Source: Nocardioides sp. S-1144
GTDB lineage: Bacteria; Actinomycetota; Actinomycetes; Propionibacteriales; Nocardioidaceae
Assembly: GCF_005954645.2 (NCBI RefSeq)
Contig: NZ_CP040695.2
Coordinates: 806,001-870,000, forward strand
Direction of reading: 5' to 3'
Length of the DNA: 64,000 bases
Position numbers and translations under genes: made by a program. The notes beneath the pieces were generated by a model, which searched no databases, was not told where the DNA came from, and worked only from the letters and a program-made list of their open reading frames with translations. This document shows positions 1 to 8,273 of this stretch, in pieces. How positions within the stretch are numbered: position 1 is the stretch's first letter; each line of letters starts with the position of its first letter.

Positions 1-305
1 GCGTGGAGGAACGCGACGTCGACCGGGTCGGTCGGGGTGCCCGGCTGGTCGCCCGCCTCGTCGCCGGCGCGGGCGTAGACGAGGAGCGCCTCGGCGAACC
101 GACCGGCCTGGTGCAGCGCGTAGCCGTGGCGCCAGGCGAGCGCGACCGGCAGGGCGCCGCCGTCGGGGGCGACGACGGCCACGGCGCGCTCGAGCAGCGG
201 GACGCCGGCGAGCAGCAGCGTGTCGTGCGCCGGGCTGCCCACAGCGGCCAGGACCGCCGCGCGGTCCTGGGCGCCGATCGCGCGCTCGAGAGCCTCAGCC
301 GTCAT
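1..305 (-). CDS. partial hypothetical protein, TPR-like stretch
   Basis: An open minus-strand frame begins at ATG 305-303 and runs off the window edge, giving 101 visible residues (N-terminus MTAEALERAIGAQDR). Residues about 60-80 (HGYALHQAGRFAEALLVY) have the spacing of a tetratricopeptide helix pair. The product may be a TPR protein or the N-terminal part of a LuxR/AAA-type regulator, but no decisive motif lies inside the window. It is divergent from ychF with about 130 bp between the starts. Coding character is inferred from the uninterrupted frame and GC-rich third positions. Confidence 0.5.
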   Translation of the reverse strand, partial: MTAEALERAIGAQDRAAVLAAVGSPAHDTLLLAGVPLLERAVAVVAPDGGALPVALAWRHGYALHQAGRFAEALLVYARAGDEAGDQPGTPTDPVDVAFLH

Positions 306-420
306 GTCCCCGTCCCTGGGACCCCTCGTGCGTGCAGGTCCGCAGCCCCCAGGATAGGCGCTGGCGGCCGGATCGCCGCCGAGTTGTCCGTGCCGATCCT
401 CGGTTGGGCGACGCCGCCCG

Positions 421-426
421 TAGACT
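421..426 (+). promoter_or_regulatory. -10 element of ychF (TAGACT)
   Basis: TAGACT lies 8 nt before GTG 435, which suggests a leaderless ychF transcript. No ribosome binding site is visible, which supports this choice of start over longer in-frame extensions. Confidence 0.5.
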
Positions 427-434
427 CGCCGCCC

Positions 435-1511
435 GTGGCACTCACCATCGGGATCGTCGGCCTTCCCAACGCCGGCAAGTCGACCCTCTTCAACGCGCTC
501 ACCAAGAACGACGTCCTCGCGGCGAACTACCCGTTCGCGACCATCGAGCCGAACGTCGGCGTCGTCGGCGTCCCCGACGAGCGGCTGCCGAAGCTGGCGG
601 AGGTCTTCGGCAGCGCCAAGATCCTCCCCGCGACGGTCGAGTTCGTCGACATCGCGGGCATCGTCAAGGGCGCCTCGGAGGGGGAGGGGCTGGGCAACAA
701 GTTCCTCGCCCACATCCGGGAGTCGGCCGCGATCTGCCAGGTGACCCGGGTCTTCCGCGACGAGGACGTCACCCACGTCGACGGCGAGGTGAACCCCTCC
801 AGCGACATCTCGACGATCCAGACCGAGCTGATCCTGGCCGACCTGCAGACGGTCGAGAAGGCGATCCCGCGGCTGGAGAAGGAGGCGCGCGGCCGCAAGG
901 AGCTCGCCGCCAACCTCGCCGCCGCCAAGGAGGCGCTGGCCGCGCTCGAGTCCGGCACCCCGATCATCGACACCACGATCGACCGCGACCTGATCCGCGA
1001 GCTGTCCCTGCTGACGGCCAAGCCGTTCATCTACGTCTTCAACTGCGACGCCGACGAGCTCTCCGACGAGGCGCTCAAGGACCAGATGCGGGCCCTGGTC
1101 GCGCCCGCCGAGGCGATCTTCCTCGACGCCAAGTTCGAGGCCGAGCTCGTCGAGCTCGGCGACGACGACGAGGCCCGCGAGATGCTCGCCGAGATGGGCA
1201 TCACCGAGCCCGGCCTCGACGGCCTGGCCCGCGTCGGCTTCGACACCCTCGGCCTGCAGACCTACCTCACCGCCGGCCCCAAGGAGTCGCGCGCCTGGAC
1301 GGTCCGGAAGGGCGCCACCGCCCCCGAGGCCGCCGGCGTCATCCACACCGACTTCCAGCGCGGCTTCATCAAGGCCGAGATCGTCTCCTTCGACGACCTG
1401 GTCGAGCTCGGCTCGATGCAGAAGGCCAAGGAGGCCGGCAAGGTCCGCATGGAGGGCAAGGACTACGTGATGGCCGACGGCGACGTGGTGGAATTCCGCT
1501 TCAACGTCTGA
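435..1511 (+). CDS. ychF: redox-regulated ATPase YchF (Obg-family P-loop protein)
   Basis: This 358-residue protein has the usual length of the family. The P-loop GLPNAGKS is at residues 9-16 and the G3 region reads VDIAGIVKGASEGEGLGNKFL at about 73. The C-terminal TGS-like domain ends in the conserved DGDVVEFRFNV. YchF is a universally conserved, ribosome-associated ATPase of cytosolic Obg type. Start GTG 435 gives the family N-terminus and has a -10 motif 8 nt upstream; the frame is open further upstream but overlaps a divergent gene. The last six codons including the stop form the attachment core of the integrated element, so the coding sequence is intact but its native downstream DNA now lies 11 kb away. 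Confidence 0.96.
   Translation: MALTIGIVGLPNAGKSTLFNALTKNDVLAANYPFATIEPNVGVVGVPDERLPKLAEVFGSAKILPATVEFVDIAGIVKGASEGEGLGNKFLAHIRESAAICQVTRVFRDEDVTHVDGEVNPSSDISTIQTELILADLQTVEKAIPRLEKEARGRKELAANLAAAKEALAALESGTPIIDTTIDRDLIRELSLLTAKPFIYVFNCDADELSDEALKDQMRALVAPAEAIFLDAKFEAELVELGDDDEAREMLAEMGITEPGLDGLARVGFDTLGLQTYLTAGPKESRAWTVRKGATAPEAAGVIHTDFQRGFIKAEIVSFDDLVELGSMQKAKEAGKVRMEGKDYVMADGDVVEFRFNV
1494..1511 (+). repeat. attL core, 18-bp direct repeat in ychF 3' end
   Basis: TTCCGCTTCAACGTCTGA spans the last five ychF codons and its stop. An identical copy occurs at 12,492-12,509 in the same orientation. The flanking bases differ on both sides (a/g before, c/g after), so 18 bp is the full identity. 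The integrase stop codon lies 42 bp away. Confidence 0.88.
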
Positions 1512-1520
1512 CTATTGACC

Positions 1521-1538
1521 GTTTGCCCAGGTCAGAGG
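1521..1538 (+). repeat. candidate integrase/excisionase arm site, left end
   Basis: This 18-bp stretch (GTTTGCCCAGGTCAGAGG) matches 17 of 18 bases at 12,429-12,446 in the same orientation. It sits 10 bp inside attL, while its partner sits 46 bp inside attR. Such paired subterminal repeats are typical recombinase or directionality-factor binding sites. Additional CCCTCTGCCCTCA motifs follow on both ends (about 1561-1573 and 12,353-12,365). Confidence 0.5.
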
Positions 1539-1553
1539 GGGTGTGCGGGTTCT

Positions 1554-2672
1554 TCAGGGCCCCTCTGCCCTCACAGCGCCCTCAGTAGAACGGTTGACTT
1601 CGGCAACCAGTGCCGCCGCAGCGTCCCTCACGCGGTCCTCTGCGGTGGGCCAGAGGTGGGCGTACGTCGTCAGTGTCGTCGTCGACTTGGCGTGCCCCAG
1701 AGCGCGCTGGACGGCCACCACGTCACAACCCGAAGCGATCAGACCTGACGCGAAGAAGTGACGTAGGTCGTGCAGCCGGACGCCCTGGACGCCGGCCCGC
1801 TTGAGCGTCGTGCGCCAGCGGTGACCGACGGTGTTCTGGTGAGGCGGGACGTCCTCGACACCGGAGAACAACCACTCGTTGGCGAGGCCGAGCCCGACGT
1901 GCTCGGCGAGGATCTCGAGCAGCGCGTCCGGGACGGCGACGGTCCGCTCGGAGTTGTACTTCGGCAGCCGGATCTCTATCTCGCCGTCGCCAAGGCGCTG
2001 CACCTGGCGACGGACGTGCACCTGGCGGCGCAAGAAGTCGACGTCGCCGACCTTGAATGCAGCTGCCTCGCCGAGCCGGAGGCCGGCGAAGGCGCACAGG
2101 GCGACGAACGCACGGAACCGGAGGTCGGAGGCGTCGAGGATGCGCCGGACCACGTCGGGCGGGGGGATCTCCATCGACGCCTCGCGCCTGCGCTGGCGGG
2201 GGAGCCGGACGGTGACGGTCGGGTCTGCGGCGATCATCCCGTCGCGCACGGCGGCGCGGAAGACCGTCCGGACGTTGACGAACCGGGTCTTGATGGTGCC
2301 GGGCGCCAACGGTCGCTTGCGGTCCTTGGTCGCCACCGTCATCGACTTCACCCAGGCCTCGACGTGGCTGACCTTGATCTGGCGCAGGTCGATGCCACCG
2401 AAGGTGGCCGACCGGGCGGCCAGGTGCATGGCCTTACGGGTGCCGTCGGTCCAGACCTGGTTCTGCTCCCATGCCTGGAAGTAGTGCAGGAACGACACCT
2501 TGCCGGCCTGGGGGTCGACCCATCGGCCGCGGTCGAAGGCGTCGAGCTGCTGACGGCGCCACCGGACGGCGTCGGCCTGCTTGGCGAAGGACTGCTCGTG
2601 CTGGCGTCCGGTCTCGGGATGGCGGTAGCGAGCCCGCCAGGAGCCGCCCCGACGTGTGATCCCCTCGGCCAT
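1554..2672 (-). CDS. int: site-specific tyrosine integrase
   Basis: A 372-residue phage-type integrase. It has an N-terminal arm-binding region with the RGGSWRARYRHPETGR start, a SAM-like core-binding domain (about 60-165) and a catalytic domain. The catalytic signature is complete: R199 in AGLRLGE, H301-x2-R304 in HDLRHFF, H327 in ALGHAKS and nucleophile Y337. The gene reads toward attL and its stop is 42 bp from the core, the usual layout when int abuts the integration site. It starts 3 nt after the stop of the preceding small gene, so it is the last gene of a four-gene minus-strand operon. ychF is its convergent neighbour. Confidence 0.95.
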   Translation of the reverse strand: MAEGITRRGGSWRARYRHPETGRQHEQSFAKQADAVRWRRQQLDAFDRGRWVDPQAGKVSFLHYFQAWEQNQVWTDGTRKAMHLAARSATFGGIDLRQIKVSHVEAWVKSMTVATKDRKRPLAPGTIKTRFVNVRTVFRAAVRDGMIAADPTVTVRLPRQRRREASMEIPPPDVVRRILDASDLRFRAFVALCAFAGLRLGEAAAFKVGDVDFLRRQVHVRRQVQRLGDGEIEIRLPKYNSERTVAVPDALLEILAEHVGLGLANEWLFSGVEDVPPHQNTVGHRWRTTLKRAGVQGVRLHDLRHFFASGLIASGCDVVAVQRALGHAKSTTTLTTYAHLWPTAEDRVRDAAAALVAEVNRSTEGAVRAEGP

Positions 2673-2675
2673 GGC

Positions 2676-2936
2676 CTACTCCTCGTCGCTCGCCGTCGTC
2701 GCACCGTCCACGGTAGGCGCTGGCGAGGACACCTGGCCCGGTTGCTCTGCTTGCTTCGCGAGGCCGCGAAGCCGGGCCGCCTCGCGGACACTGATCCCGC
2801 AGGCCGCTGCTGCTTCGCGCGCGGGCGCCCACCGCAGCGCCGTTATCTCGGTGAGCAGACGACCGGCGCGGAGGTCGAGGGCGTCGACCGCGGCGTCGCG
2901 CTGGGCGAGCGCGTCACGGACGCGGGCGATCAGCAC
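2676..2936 (-). CDS. small helical protein, possible HTH DNA-binding
   Basis: Not a recognised family. The 86 residues are strongly helical; ACGISVREAARLRGLAK (about 45-61) looks like a helix-turn-helix pair of sigma-4 or MerR type, and the tail is Ser/Pro/Glu-rich. GTG 2936 is used because no earlier start lies in frame. It sits between the zinc-finger gene and int in the recombination operon and may help in excision control or regulation. That role is inferred from position only. Confidence 0.55.
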   Translation of the reverse strand: MLIARVRDALAQRDAAVDALDLRAGRLLTEITALRWAPAREAAAACGISVREAARLRGLAKQAEQPGQVSSPAPTVDGATTASDEE

Positions 2937-3036
2937 CTCTGCCTGGCGGTTCCGATCGCGCCGGGCTCGCGCCGGTCCGGTCCGGTCCGGCCCTCCCCGT
3001 GGTCGCGTCGGGCGCGCTGGAGATCCTGTTGCCGGC

Positions 3037-3393
3037 TCACCGGTGTCCCCACCTCAGCTGTGGCCGGGGCTTGGGCTGGAGTCGCTCGATCTCCGACTGG
3101 ACGCTGTTCCACCTCGAGTCCTGGAGCAGCCCGGCCTCGGACCGCTCGCGGATGTCGCGCAGCACCCGCCGGCAGGCGGCGGGGGAGTCCAGGACTGCGC
3201 GCACGTGCTCCTCGAGCGTGACCGCCACCGGGACGTGCTCGACCGCGATGGCCCCGTTCGCGGCGGCTCGGCGTTCCTCGGATGCTGCCCGGCGGCACGC
3301 CTGCGAGCACCACCGCCGTGGTCGCCCCGGCTTGCGCGGGTGCGGCTCGTGGAACGTCGTGCCGCACCGCGGGCAGGTCTCCTCGAGGATCAT
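3037..3393 (-). CDS. zinc-ribbon protein of the integration operon
   Basis: 118 residues. An N-terminal zinc-binding motif CPRC...WCSQAC is followed by a basic stretch (about 20-45) and a C-terminal helical region with HVRAVLDSPAACRRVLRDI. The CSxACR style recurs in the 85-residue protein at 9209-9466 of the same element, suggesting related nucleic-acid-binding modules. ATG 3393-3391 overlaps the excisionase stop by ATGA, so translation is probably coupled. A longer in-frame start at 3498 would overlap xis heavily and is not used. Biochemical function is unknown. Confidence 0.7.
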   Translation of the reverse strand: MILEETCPRCGTTFHEPHPRKPGRPRRWCSQACRRAASEERRAAANGAIAVEHVPVAVTLEEHVRAVLDSPAACRRVLRDIRERSEAGLLQDSRWNSVQSEIERLQPKPRPQLRWGHR

Positions 3394-3701
3394 GTCTCGT
3401 TCGCCAGCCCGAGTGTCCACTGGATGACGGTCGCCGCGTGCCAGCGCAGGTGCTTTCCGACGCGGAACCCACGGGGGCCGTAGCCGGTGGTGCGCCACCC
3501 GTAGATGGTCTGCTTGGGCACGCCGAGGTAGGTGGCGACCTGGTCGATGTCCCAGAGCTCCTGGAACTCCATTGGCCGACTCGGCCGATCTGCAGGCAGA
3601 GGCGGCGGGGTCCGTCGTGCCTGCTCCCGCTTCGGCGGAGCCGGACGCTGCGGCAGGTCGGGGAACAGGGCCTCTTGGTCGTGTCGTCCGTGCTGGGTCA
3701 T
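3390..3701 (-). CDS. xis: excisionase-like MerR/HTH_17 protein
   Basis: 103 residues. The C-terminal 60 hold a winged-helix HTH_17 domain: MEFQELWDIDQVATYLGVPK, then QTIYGWR, YGPRGFRVGKHLRWH. This family includes recombination directionality factors that bend attachment-site DNA and favour excision. The N-terminal 40 residues are Pro/Arg/Gln-rich and look disordered. ATG 3701 has GAGG 5 nt upstream; a shorter product starting at the MEFQEL methionine is possible. First gene of the xis/zinc/small/int operon. Confidence 0.82.
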   Translation of the reverse strand: MTQHGRHDQEALFPDLPQRPAPPKREQARRTPPPLPADRPSRPMEFQELWDIDQVATYLGVPKQTIYGWRTTGYGPRGFRVGKHLRWHAATVIQWTLGLANET

Positions 3702-4169
3702 GTCATCGCATCCTCGGTCGCGTCGTCGTCCCGTGGTCGCCGAAAGCCGGCAACTCAGCGGCCTGGGGATCCAGGGCCGCTGAGCGCCGAGAACCGGTCG
3801 CCCAGGACGCTTCTGTTGTGGTCCGTGGGCATGGCCCACTCATTTGGGACAAGGCGCCGACGGGGTTCCTGGCGATCACTGATTGGCAGAAACTTTCGAT
3901 GCCTCCGGTCACCTAGGTGACGACGTTGCCCGGGAACGATCAGTGCACGGCGAACTCACGAGATCCGAGGGCTCTCCGTTGCGGACGGCGTGGCTGCGGC
4001 CGACCGAGGTCCCCCCCCCAGCCGGCGACGAACGACTCCGGTGGGGGACAGGCAGTTACGTCCGACGAATCAGGACCGAGAATGCAAGAGGTGTGTGGGT
4101 CATCGGGTTTGTGCGTTCCTGGCCGGCTGGTTTGGGATCGGCAGCAGCGAGCTCGAGTCGGTGGGCAGC
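3702..4169. other. intergenic region between xis and the first cargo gene
   Basis: No convincing gene in about 470 bp between divergent genes. It holds a 14-bp perfect palindrome at 3908-3921 and a run of nine C at 4011-4019. It should contain the promoters of both directions. Confidence 0.6.
3908..3921. promoter_or_regulatory. 14-bp perfect palindrome, candidate operator
   Basis: GTCACCTAGGTGAC is a perfect inverted repeat in the divergent region upstream of xis. A dimeric regulator of the element could bind it. No cognate regulator can be named. Confidence 0.35.
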
Positions 4170-4175
4170 TAGCGT
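4170..4175 (+). promoter_or_regulatory. -10 element (TAGCGT) of the 4182 gene
   Basis: TAGCGT lies 6 nt before GTG 4182, the same leaderless arrangement used by chromosomal genes in this window. It supports GTG 4182 as the start. Confidence 0.45.
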
Positions 4176-4181
4176 GGCGAG

Positions 4182-4727
4182 GTGATCAAGGACCTAGAGG
4201 TCGTGGCTCAGATCCTGATGCGAGACGTCCACGTGACGACTCCGGTACGACTCGCCTTCGCTGCGGCGCCTTGGTTCGCCGACGACGGCGACGGGTCGAC
4301 GCCCGACGGCGTGATTCACCTGGCTGACATGACGCCGAGCCGAGATCCGGATGCGCCGTTCGGGGCCGCTGCCGACTTCAACCAGACCGTCTTCACCTGG
4401 CAGCGCGATCGCGGTGCTTCGCTTGAGGACGCGCTGGTCGAGGCCGCATGGGGCGGACTCGAGGCCGTCGTGCAGGTCGCGCTGTGGAGTCGTGGACTCG
4501 ACCCGACCTGGCCGCCGTGCCTTGAGCACGCCGGTCATCATCCGCTCCGCGCAGTCGCAGAGGACCTTGAGATCCGCCAATCCGCCGATCATGTGGTCGC
4601 GCAGTCAGCGACGTGGCGTTGCCATCAGCCGGTCGAGAATCAAGTCGCTTGGGGCGAGACCGCTATCCCGATTGGCCGACTCGGCCTGCGCAACGGCCTG
4701 GCCATCGAGGCGAATGGCGCTCCGTAG
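4182..4727 (+). CDS. hypothetical protein, element cargo
   Basis: I do not recognise the family. 181 residues, soluble, acidic in the first half (FADDGDGSTPDGVIHLADM), with no signal peptide or membrane segment. Trp/His-rich segments around residues 85-115 (AAWGGLEAVVQVALWSRG) look like an ordinary folded domain. GTG 4182 is preceded by a -10 motif, and the gene is the first cargo gene facing away from the integration operon. Confidence 0.55.
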   Translation: MIKDLEVVAQILMRDVHVTTPVRLAFAAAPWFADDGDGSTPDGVIHLADMTPSRDPDAPFGAAADFNQTVFTWQRDRGASLEDALVEAAWGGLEAVVQVALWSRGLDPTWPPCLEHAGHHPLRAVAEDLEIRQSADHVVAQSATWRCHQPVENQVAWGETAIPIGRLGLRNGLAIEANGAP

Positions 4728-4774
4728 CATGCGTGCCGCTGCCTGCCGCTGCCTGGTGGGTTGTCGCGGACGAA

Positions 4775-4978
4775 ATGCCATCGACGATCGGGGTACAGAC
4801 TCGGTTCGTCTCTGCCGGGTCGCTGTCGGACCGCATCTCGATCGATCCCGAGGTCGTGCACAGTCGTCCCGTGATGCCGGGCAGCCGGATGCAGTTCTCG
4901 GAAGTGCTGTCTCTGCTCGTCGCCGCCCGGCGCGCGACGAGGTCGAGAGACCCCTCGCGGCCTACCCGTACCGTTTGA
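4775..4978 (+). pseudogene. degenerate DUF433-like fragment
   Basis: The frame starting ATG 4775 gives a segment resembling the DUF433 antitoxin-type fold (I-x-IDPEV ... RPV ... G-x-R ... VL-x-LL). The continuation expected for the family (RDEVERPLAAYPYRLT) lies in another frame from about 4933. The two halves match the family order I-IDPE, G-R, YP-LT only if joined across a frameshift. I read it as a decayed gene; intact DUF433 proteins are often toxin partners, but no toxin gene is visible here. Confidence 0.35.
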
Positions 4979-5454
4979 CCGCCTGTCCTACTTCGTCGTC
5001 ACACGAGCTGGGCAGGCCGTCTCGGTAACGCGCCGCGAGCCAACCCGGGCTCCCGGCAGGCGACCCGAGCTCGGTGGCGCCGTACCGGCCCGAGTTGGCG
5101 TACCTATGGGGTGCTGCACAGCGCCCAGATAGACGCGCCGATTAGGACGCAGCGTTCGCGTCCCTACCTGCGGCACGTAGGGCGCGCCTAAGCCGTGATC
5201 CAAAACGCCTCGATGCTGTGTCGGTTGGCCGCGATCGGTTGATGCCAGCCAGAAGGGTTGTTCGTTGCTGCGGCGAGTCCGTATCCAGAGCAACCACACC
5301 CAGCCGTACTCATCTGCCGTTCCATACTTGCTCGGCGCGGTGAGTCAACGAGGCTCATCGCCGAAGAGGCTCTGGATCGGCCGGAGGATTTCTCGACCGC
5401 CTTGCTCAGGCACGATTGCGCCTATTGCGATGCCGAATCCGGAACACTGCACCT
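4979..5454. other. intergenic stretch within the element
   Basis: I see no supportable gene in about 475 bp. Short open frames on both strands have no family features. The stretch could be further remains of decayed cargo. Confidence 0.45.
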
Positions 5455-6291
5455 ATGGACACGCGCGACTACGAGAACCAGAGGTTCCGTGACAGCATCC
5501 GTCGGCTGCGCGGGACTGTTCGACGCATGCGGTACGACTGGCCGCTCGACGCCGACACAGCGAAGGACTTTGAGGATCTCACTCGTGAGCTAGAGCGTTA
5601 CTTCCTCCGAGCCGCATCGCGGGTTGACGACCCGTACTTCGACGGCCAGTGGTCAGATTGGCAGGAGCGGTGGCGCTCGGTGGCTCGTGAAGGTGTCCGA
5701 CCTGACCTCCGTCTGATTGCTGCTGCTGCAGCTGGCTCGGCTCTGGATTTTGAGGTTAGGCCGATCTCGGATTTGCTGGCCGAAATAACGATCTATCTCG
5801 ATGTCTTCGACAGCAATGCCGTGGTGAGGGTCGAAGGGGCCTGCTTCGCCCTGAGCGGTCTGCTGGGTTACGACGGCTTCGAGTTGATCGAATACCAGCG
5901 TGCATCTATCTGGGAGCGACTGCGAGGCAAGACTAACGAAGCTGCAAGCTCTGACGTCGTGAGGCGTCACGCCTCCGAGATCGATCAGGCTCTCTCCAAT
6001 CTGATTGTGGGGAAGCAGCAGGTCGAGGTCGACGGCAAAGCCGCTGAGGTGATCGCCACTCTGACGGCGAGCGTCAGCGACGTCGCCAATGCCTGCATCC
6101 GAGCTGGTTCGGTCATGCTCGTGAAGTTCACGCCGCCGGGTTCAGATCAGGCGAGCTTGTTGATTCGTTCATTGAGTCCGCTCGAGCTTCGAGCGCTGGA
6201 ACAGAACCCCGGGATTCAGCGTGACCCCGCAAGCGCGATAGAGATGCTCGCGGTCACGGTACAAGCGCTCGAAGGAGGACAGGCGGACTAG
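5455..6291 (+). CDS. hypothetical protein, element cargo
   Basis: Family not recognised. 278 residues starting at ATG 5455 (MDTRDYENQRFRDSIRRLRG). The N-terminal 60 residues are Arg-rich and helical; the middle contains ALDFEVRPISDLLAEITIYL and a likely coiled region (SEIDQALSNLIVGKQQVEVD). There is no signal peptide or membrane span. Third codon positions are visibly less GC-biased than in the chromosomal genes, in line with recent acquisition. It stands alone in the + direction, about 390 bp before the ParB-like gene. Confidence 0.65.
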   Translation: MDTRDYENQRFRDSIRRLRGTVRRMRYDWPLDADTAKDFEDLTRELERYFLRAASRVDDPYFDGQWSDWQERWRSVAREGVRPDLRLIAAAAAGSALDFEVRPISDLLAEITIYLDVFDSNAVVRVEGACFALSGLLGYDGFELIEYQRASIWERLRGKTNEAASSDVVRRHASEIDQALSNLIVGKQQVEVDGKAAEVIATLTASVSDVANACIRAGSVMLVKFTPPGSDQASLLIRSLSPLELRALEQNPGIQRDPASAIEMLAVTVQALEGGQAD

Positions 6292-6634
6292 CGGCGCCCA
6301 TTTGAACCGTTGGACGTTGGACCGCTAAGCGGAAGGCTCTGTCTGCGACTTTCGACAGAACTGGCAGGGACCCGGTCCGGCACCATGGCAACCCTGCGAT
6401 GGTGCGCGTCGGTCGCCGTCTGACTGTGCGATGCCGAGATGGTCCGCCTACGCGCGGACCCGCCGCCGTCGAACCCGTTCCGGCCGCGCGTCCTTTCACC
6501 GCCTGACAGCGCGCCTTCTCAATTGCACTCTTCCGCCGAGATCCGGACGTTCGGCAAGGCGGGCACCCCGCCCACAAAGACGCGCCTGAACCCGCTGCAA
6601 TCCGAGTAATCCGCCCTCGTCGCCATTCGCTCGA
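6292..6634. other. intergenic region upstream of the ParB-like gene
   Basis: No gene or repeat recognised in about 340 bp. Its right end contains the probable promoter of the ParB-like gene. Confidence 0.5.
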
Positions 6635-6640
6635 TAGTGT
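6635..6640 (+). promoter_or_regulatory. -10 element (TAGTGT) of the ParB-like gene
   Basis: TAGTGT at this position would start transcription near 6647. That excludes GTG 6639 as a start and favours ATG 6684 or the two in-frame ATGs just after it. Confidence 0.35.
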
Positions 6641-6683
6641 GCGTGCACTTGAGATACGCAGGCGCCCAGGTCGCGGCGCACAG

Positions 6684-8222
6684 ATGAGGATGAAGATGGC
6701 ACTCGCTCAGCACTGGCCCATCGAAGAGGTCCCCCTCGACGACCTCGATCTGGACCTTCGCAACGTCCGCATTCCGAGTGGTCACGCCGACGAGATGGCG
6801 ATCGCGGCCTACTTGGTAGAGGCAGCGGACCTGCTCACCCTGGTGCGCGACATCTTGCGCGACGGCTACCTCGATAACGAGCTACCGCTGATCACCGCCT
6901 CCGGTGTCCGTCACGTCGTCCTGGAGGGCAACCGTCGAATCACGGCGTTGAAGGCAATCAAGGACCCGAGCGTGGTTGGTAAGGCAGCACCCCAGGTCGA
7001 ACGGTTGAAGACCCGATATCCGCACGGCGAGACGCCGACCGTCGTTCGCGTCATGATCGCCCCGTCTCGAGAGGCGGCACTGCCACTTCTTGCGCGGCTG
7101 CACACGAGCAACCCGAAGAAGAGTTGGGTACGCGAGCAGCAAGCGATCTTCTATCACTCCCAACTCACGCCGAGCGTGACAGTCGACGACCTGCGCACGA
7201 CCTACATCGGCGAGACGCAGATGATGGACTACATCCGCATGGGAGAGATGCGCGAGTTGATCCGCGGGCTCCGCTATGCAGATACCGCTCTGCGCGAGTT
7301 CGTGTTCTCGGGAAACCTGAAGATGACGGCGTTTGAGTACGTCTACGAGAAGCGCCAGGTACAGGACGCTCTTGGCATCAGCTTCAACAAGGACGGCATG
7401 CTCGCCTCGAAGAAGATGAACAAGAAGCAGCAGAACGCCTTCATCTACGTCCTACAGCGGCTTAAGGAAGGCACTCTCAACACCCGCTCGCCGGAACTGA
7501 AGGTTCGCGGGCGGGAACACAAGCCGTTCGTTGACCTACTGGCTCAGATTGTGTCCGGCATCGCCCCATCCCCGGGCACCCCGGACACCGGGGCCTCCGA
7601 TGATGCAGGAACAGGCAATAGTCACGAGGACAATCACACTGACGCCTCGGAGCACGGCGACGGCGGTAACGGCACCGGTGACGTTGGCATCGGCGGGCGG
7701 GCTGGTACTGGCAGCACAGGGGCCGGCGGTACAGGTGGCGACGCTGGTGATGTCGACAGTGGATCGGGAACCCGTGGTCCGAACCGTGGTGACACCCTCT
7801 CGCGCCTCAATATGGACGGCTTCGCCTACACGGGCACCTCGCCGGCCATGAGGCGGCGCTTCGAGGAGTTGCGACGCATCGACGTCCGCGACTTCGCAAA
7901 CGCGACTCACGATCTGTTGCGGACTGTCCTGGAGTGCTCGATCAAGGAGTACATGAGAGTCCAGGGGAACCCGATCAAGCCGAACAGCACCATCGGCTAC
8001 TGCGTTGAAGAGGTGGCGAAGGCGTTCGCCAAGGATCGACGCATGACCGTCCTGATCAACACGATCAACCGCAAGGGCAGGATGAGCACGTCACAGTTCG
8101 TAGGCACGACGGAGGCGCTGAACAGCAGCAACCACGAGCCCGACCACTTCGTCGAAGGTCGCGAGGTCCACGAGGCCTGGGACCGCCTCAAGCCGATCCT
8201 CAACACGCTCGTCGGTTCCTAA
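6684..8222 (+). CDS. ParB/Srx-fold protein with EGNRR motif
   Basis: 512 residues from ATG 6684 (ATGs at 6690 and 6696 are equally possible; GAGGA precedes 6696). The N-terminal domain (about 12-130) has ParB-type features: VPLDDLDLDLRNVRI, then VVLEGNRRITALKAI with EGNRR at 81-85, the position of the ParB/Srx nucleotide-binding motif. A middle helical domain (130-290) follows, then a Gly/Asp/Thr low-complexity linker (about 293-372) and a C-terminal domain (373-512) with RRFEELRRIDVRDFANATHD. It is convergent with the Dam methylase operon, with 51 bp between the stops. ParB-like nuclease or NTPase domains with this motif occur in plasmid, phage and DNA-modification loci. Its own role is unknown. 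Confidence 0.75.
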   Translation: MRMKMALAQHWPIEEVPLDDLDLDLRNVRIPSGHADEMAIAAYLVEAADLLTLVRDILRDGYLDNELPLITASGVRHVVLEGNRRITALKAIKDPSVVGKAAPQVERLKTRYPHGETPTVVRVMIAPSREAALPLLARLHTSNPKKSWVREQQAIFYHSQLTPSVTVDDLRTTYIGETQMMDYIRMGEMRELIRGLRYADTALREFVFSGNLKMTAFEYVYEKRQVQDALGISFNKDGMLASKKMNKKQQNAFIYVLQRLKEGTLNTRSPELKVRGREHKPFVDLLAQIVSGIAPSPGTPDTGASDDAGTGNSHEDNHTDASEHGDGGNGTGDVGIGGRAGTGSTGAGGTGGDAGDVDSGSGTRGPNRGDTLSRLNMDGFAYTGTSPAMRRRFEELRRIDVRDFANATHDLLRTVLECSIKEYMRVQGNPIKPNSTIGYCVEEVAKAFAKDRRMTVLINTINRKGRMSTSQFVGTTEALNSSNHEPDHFVEGREVHEAWDRLKPILNTLVGS

Positions 8223-8273
8223 CGCACGCTTTTCGCGAGGCAAGGACTACTGGCAACCTCAGGCGCCGTGAGC

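Noticed and set aside
1494..1511. tRNA gene as attachment site
   Set aside because: No tRNA-like sequence at either junction; the core is coding sequence of ychF.
4988..5299. 103-codon minus-strand open frame in the element
   Set aside because: No motif, composition like random high-GC frame, no promoter or ribosome binding site.
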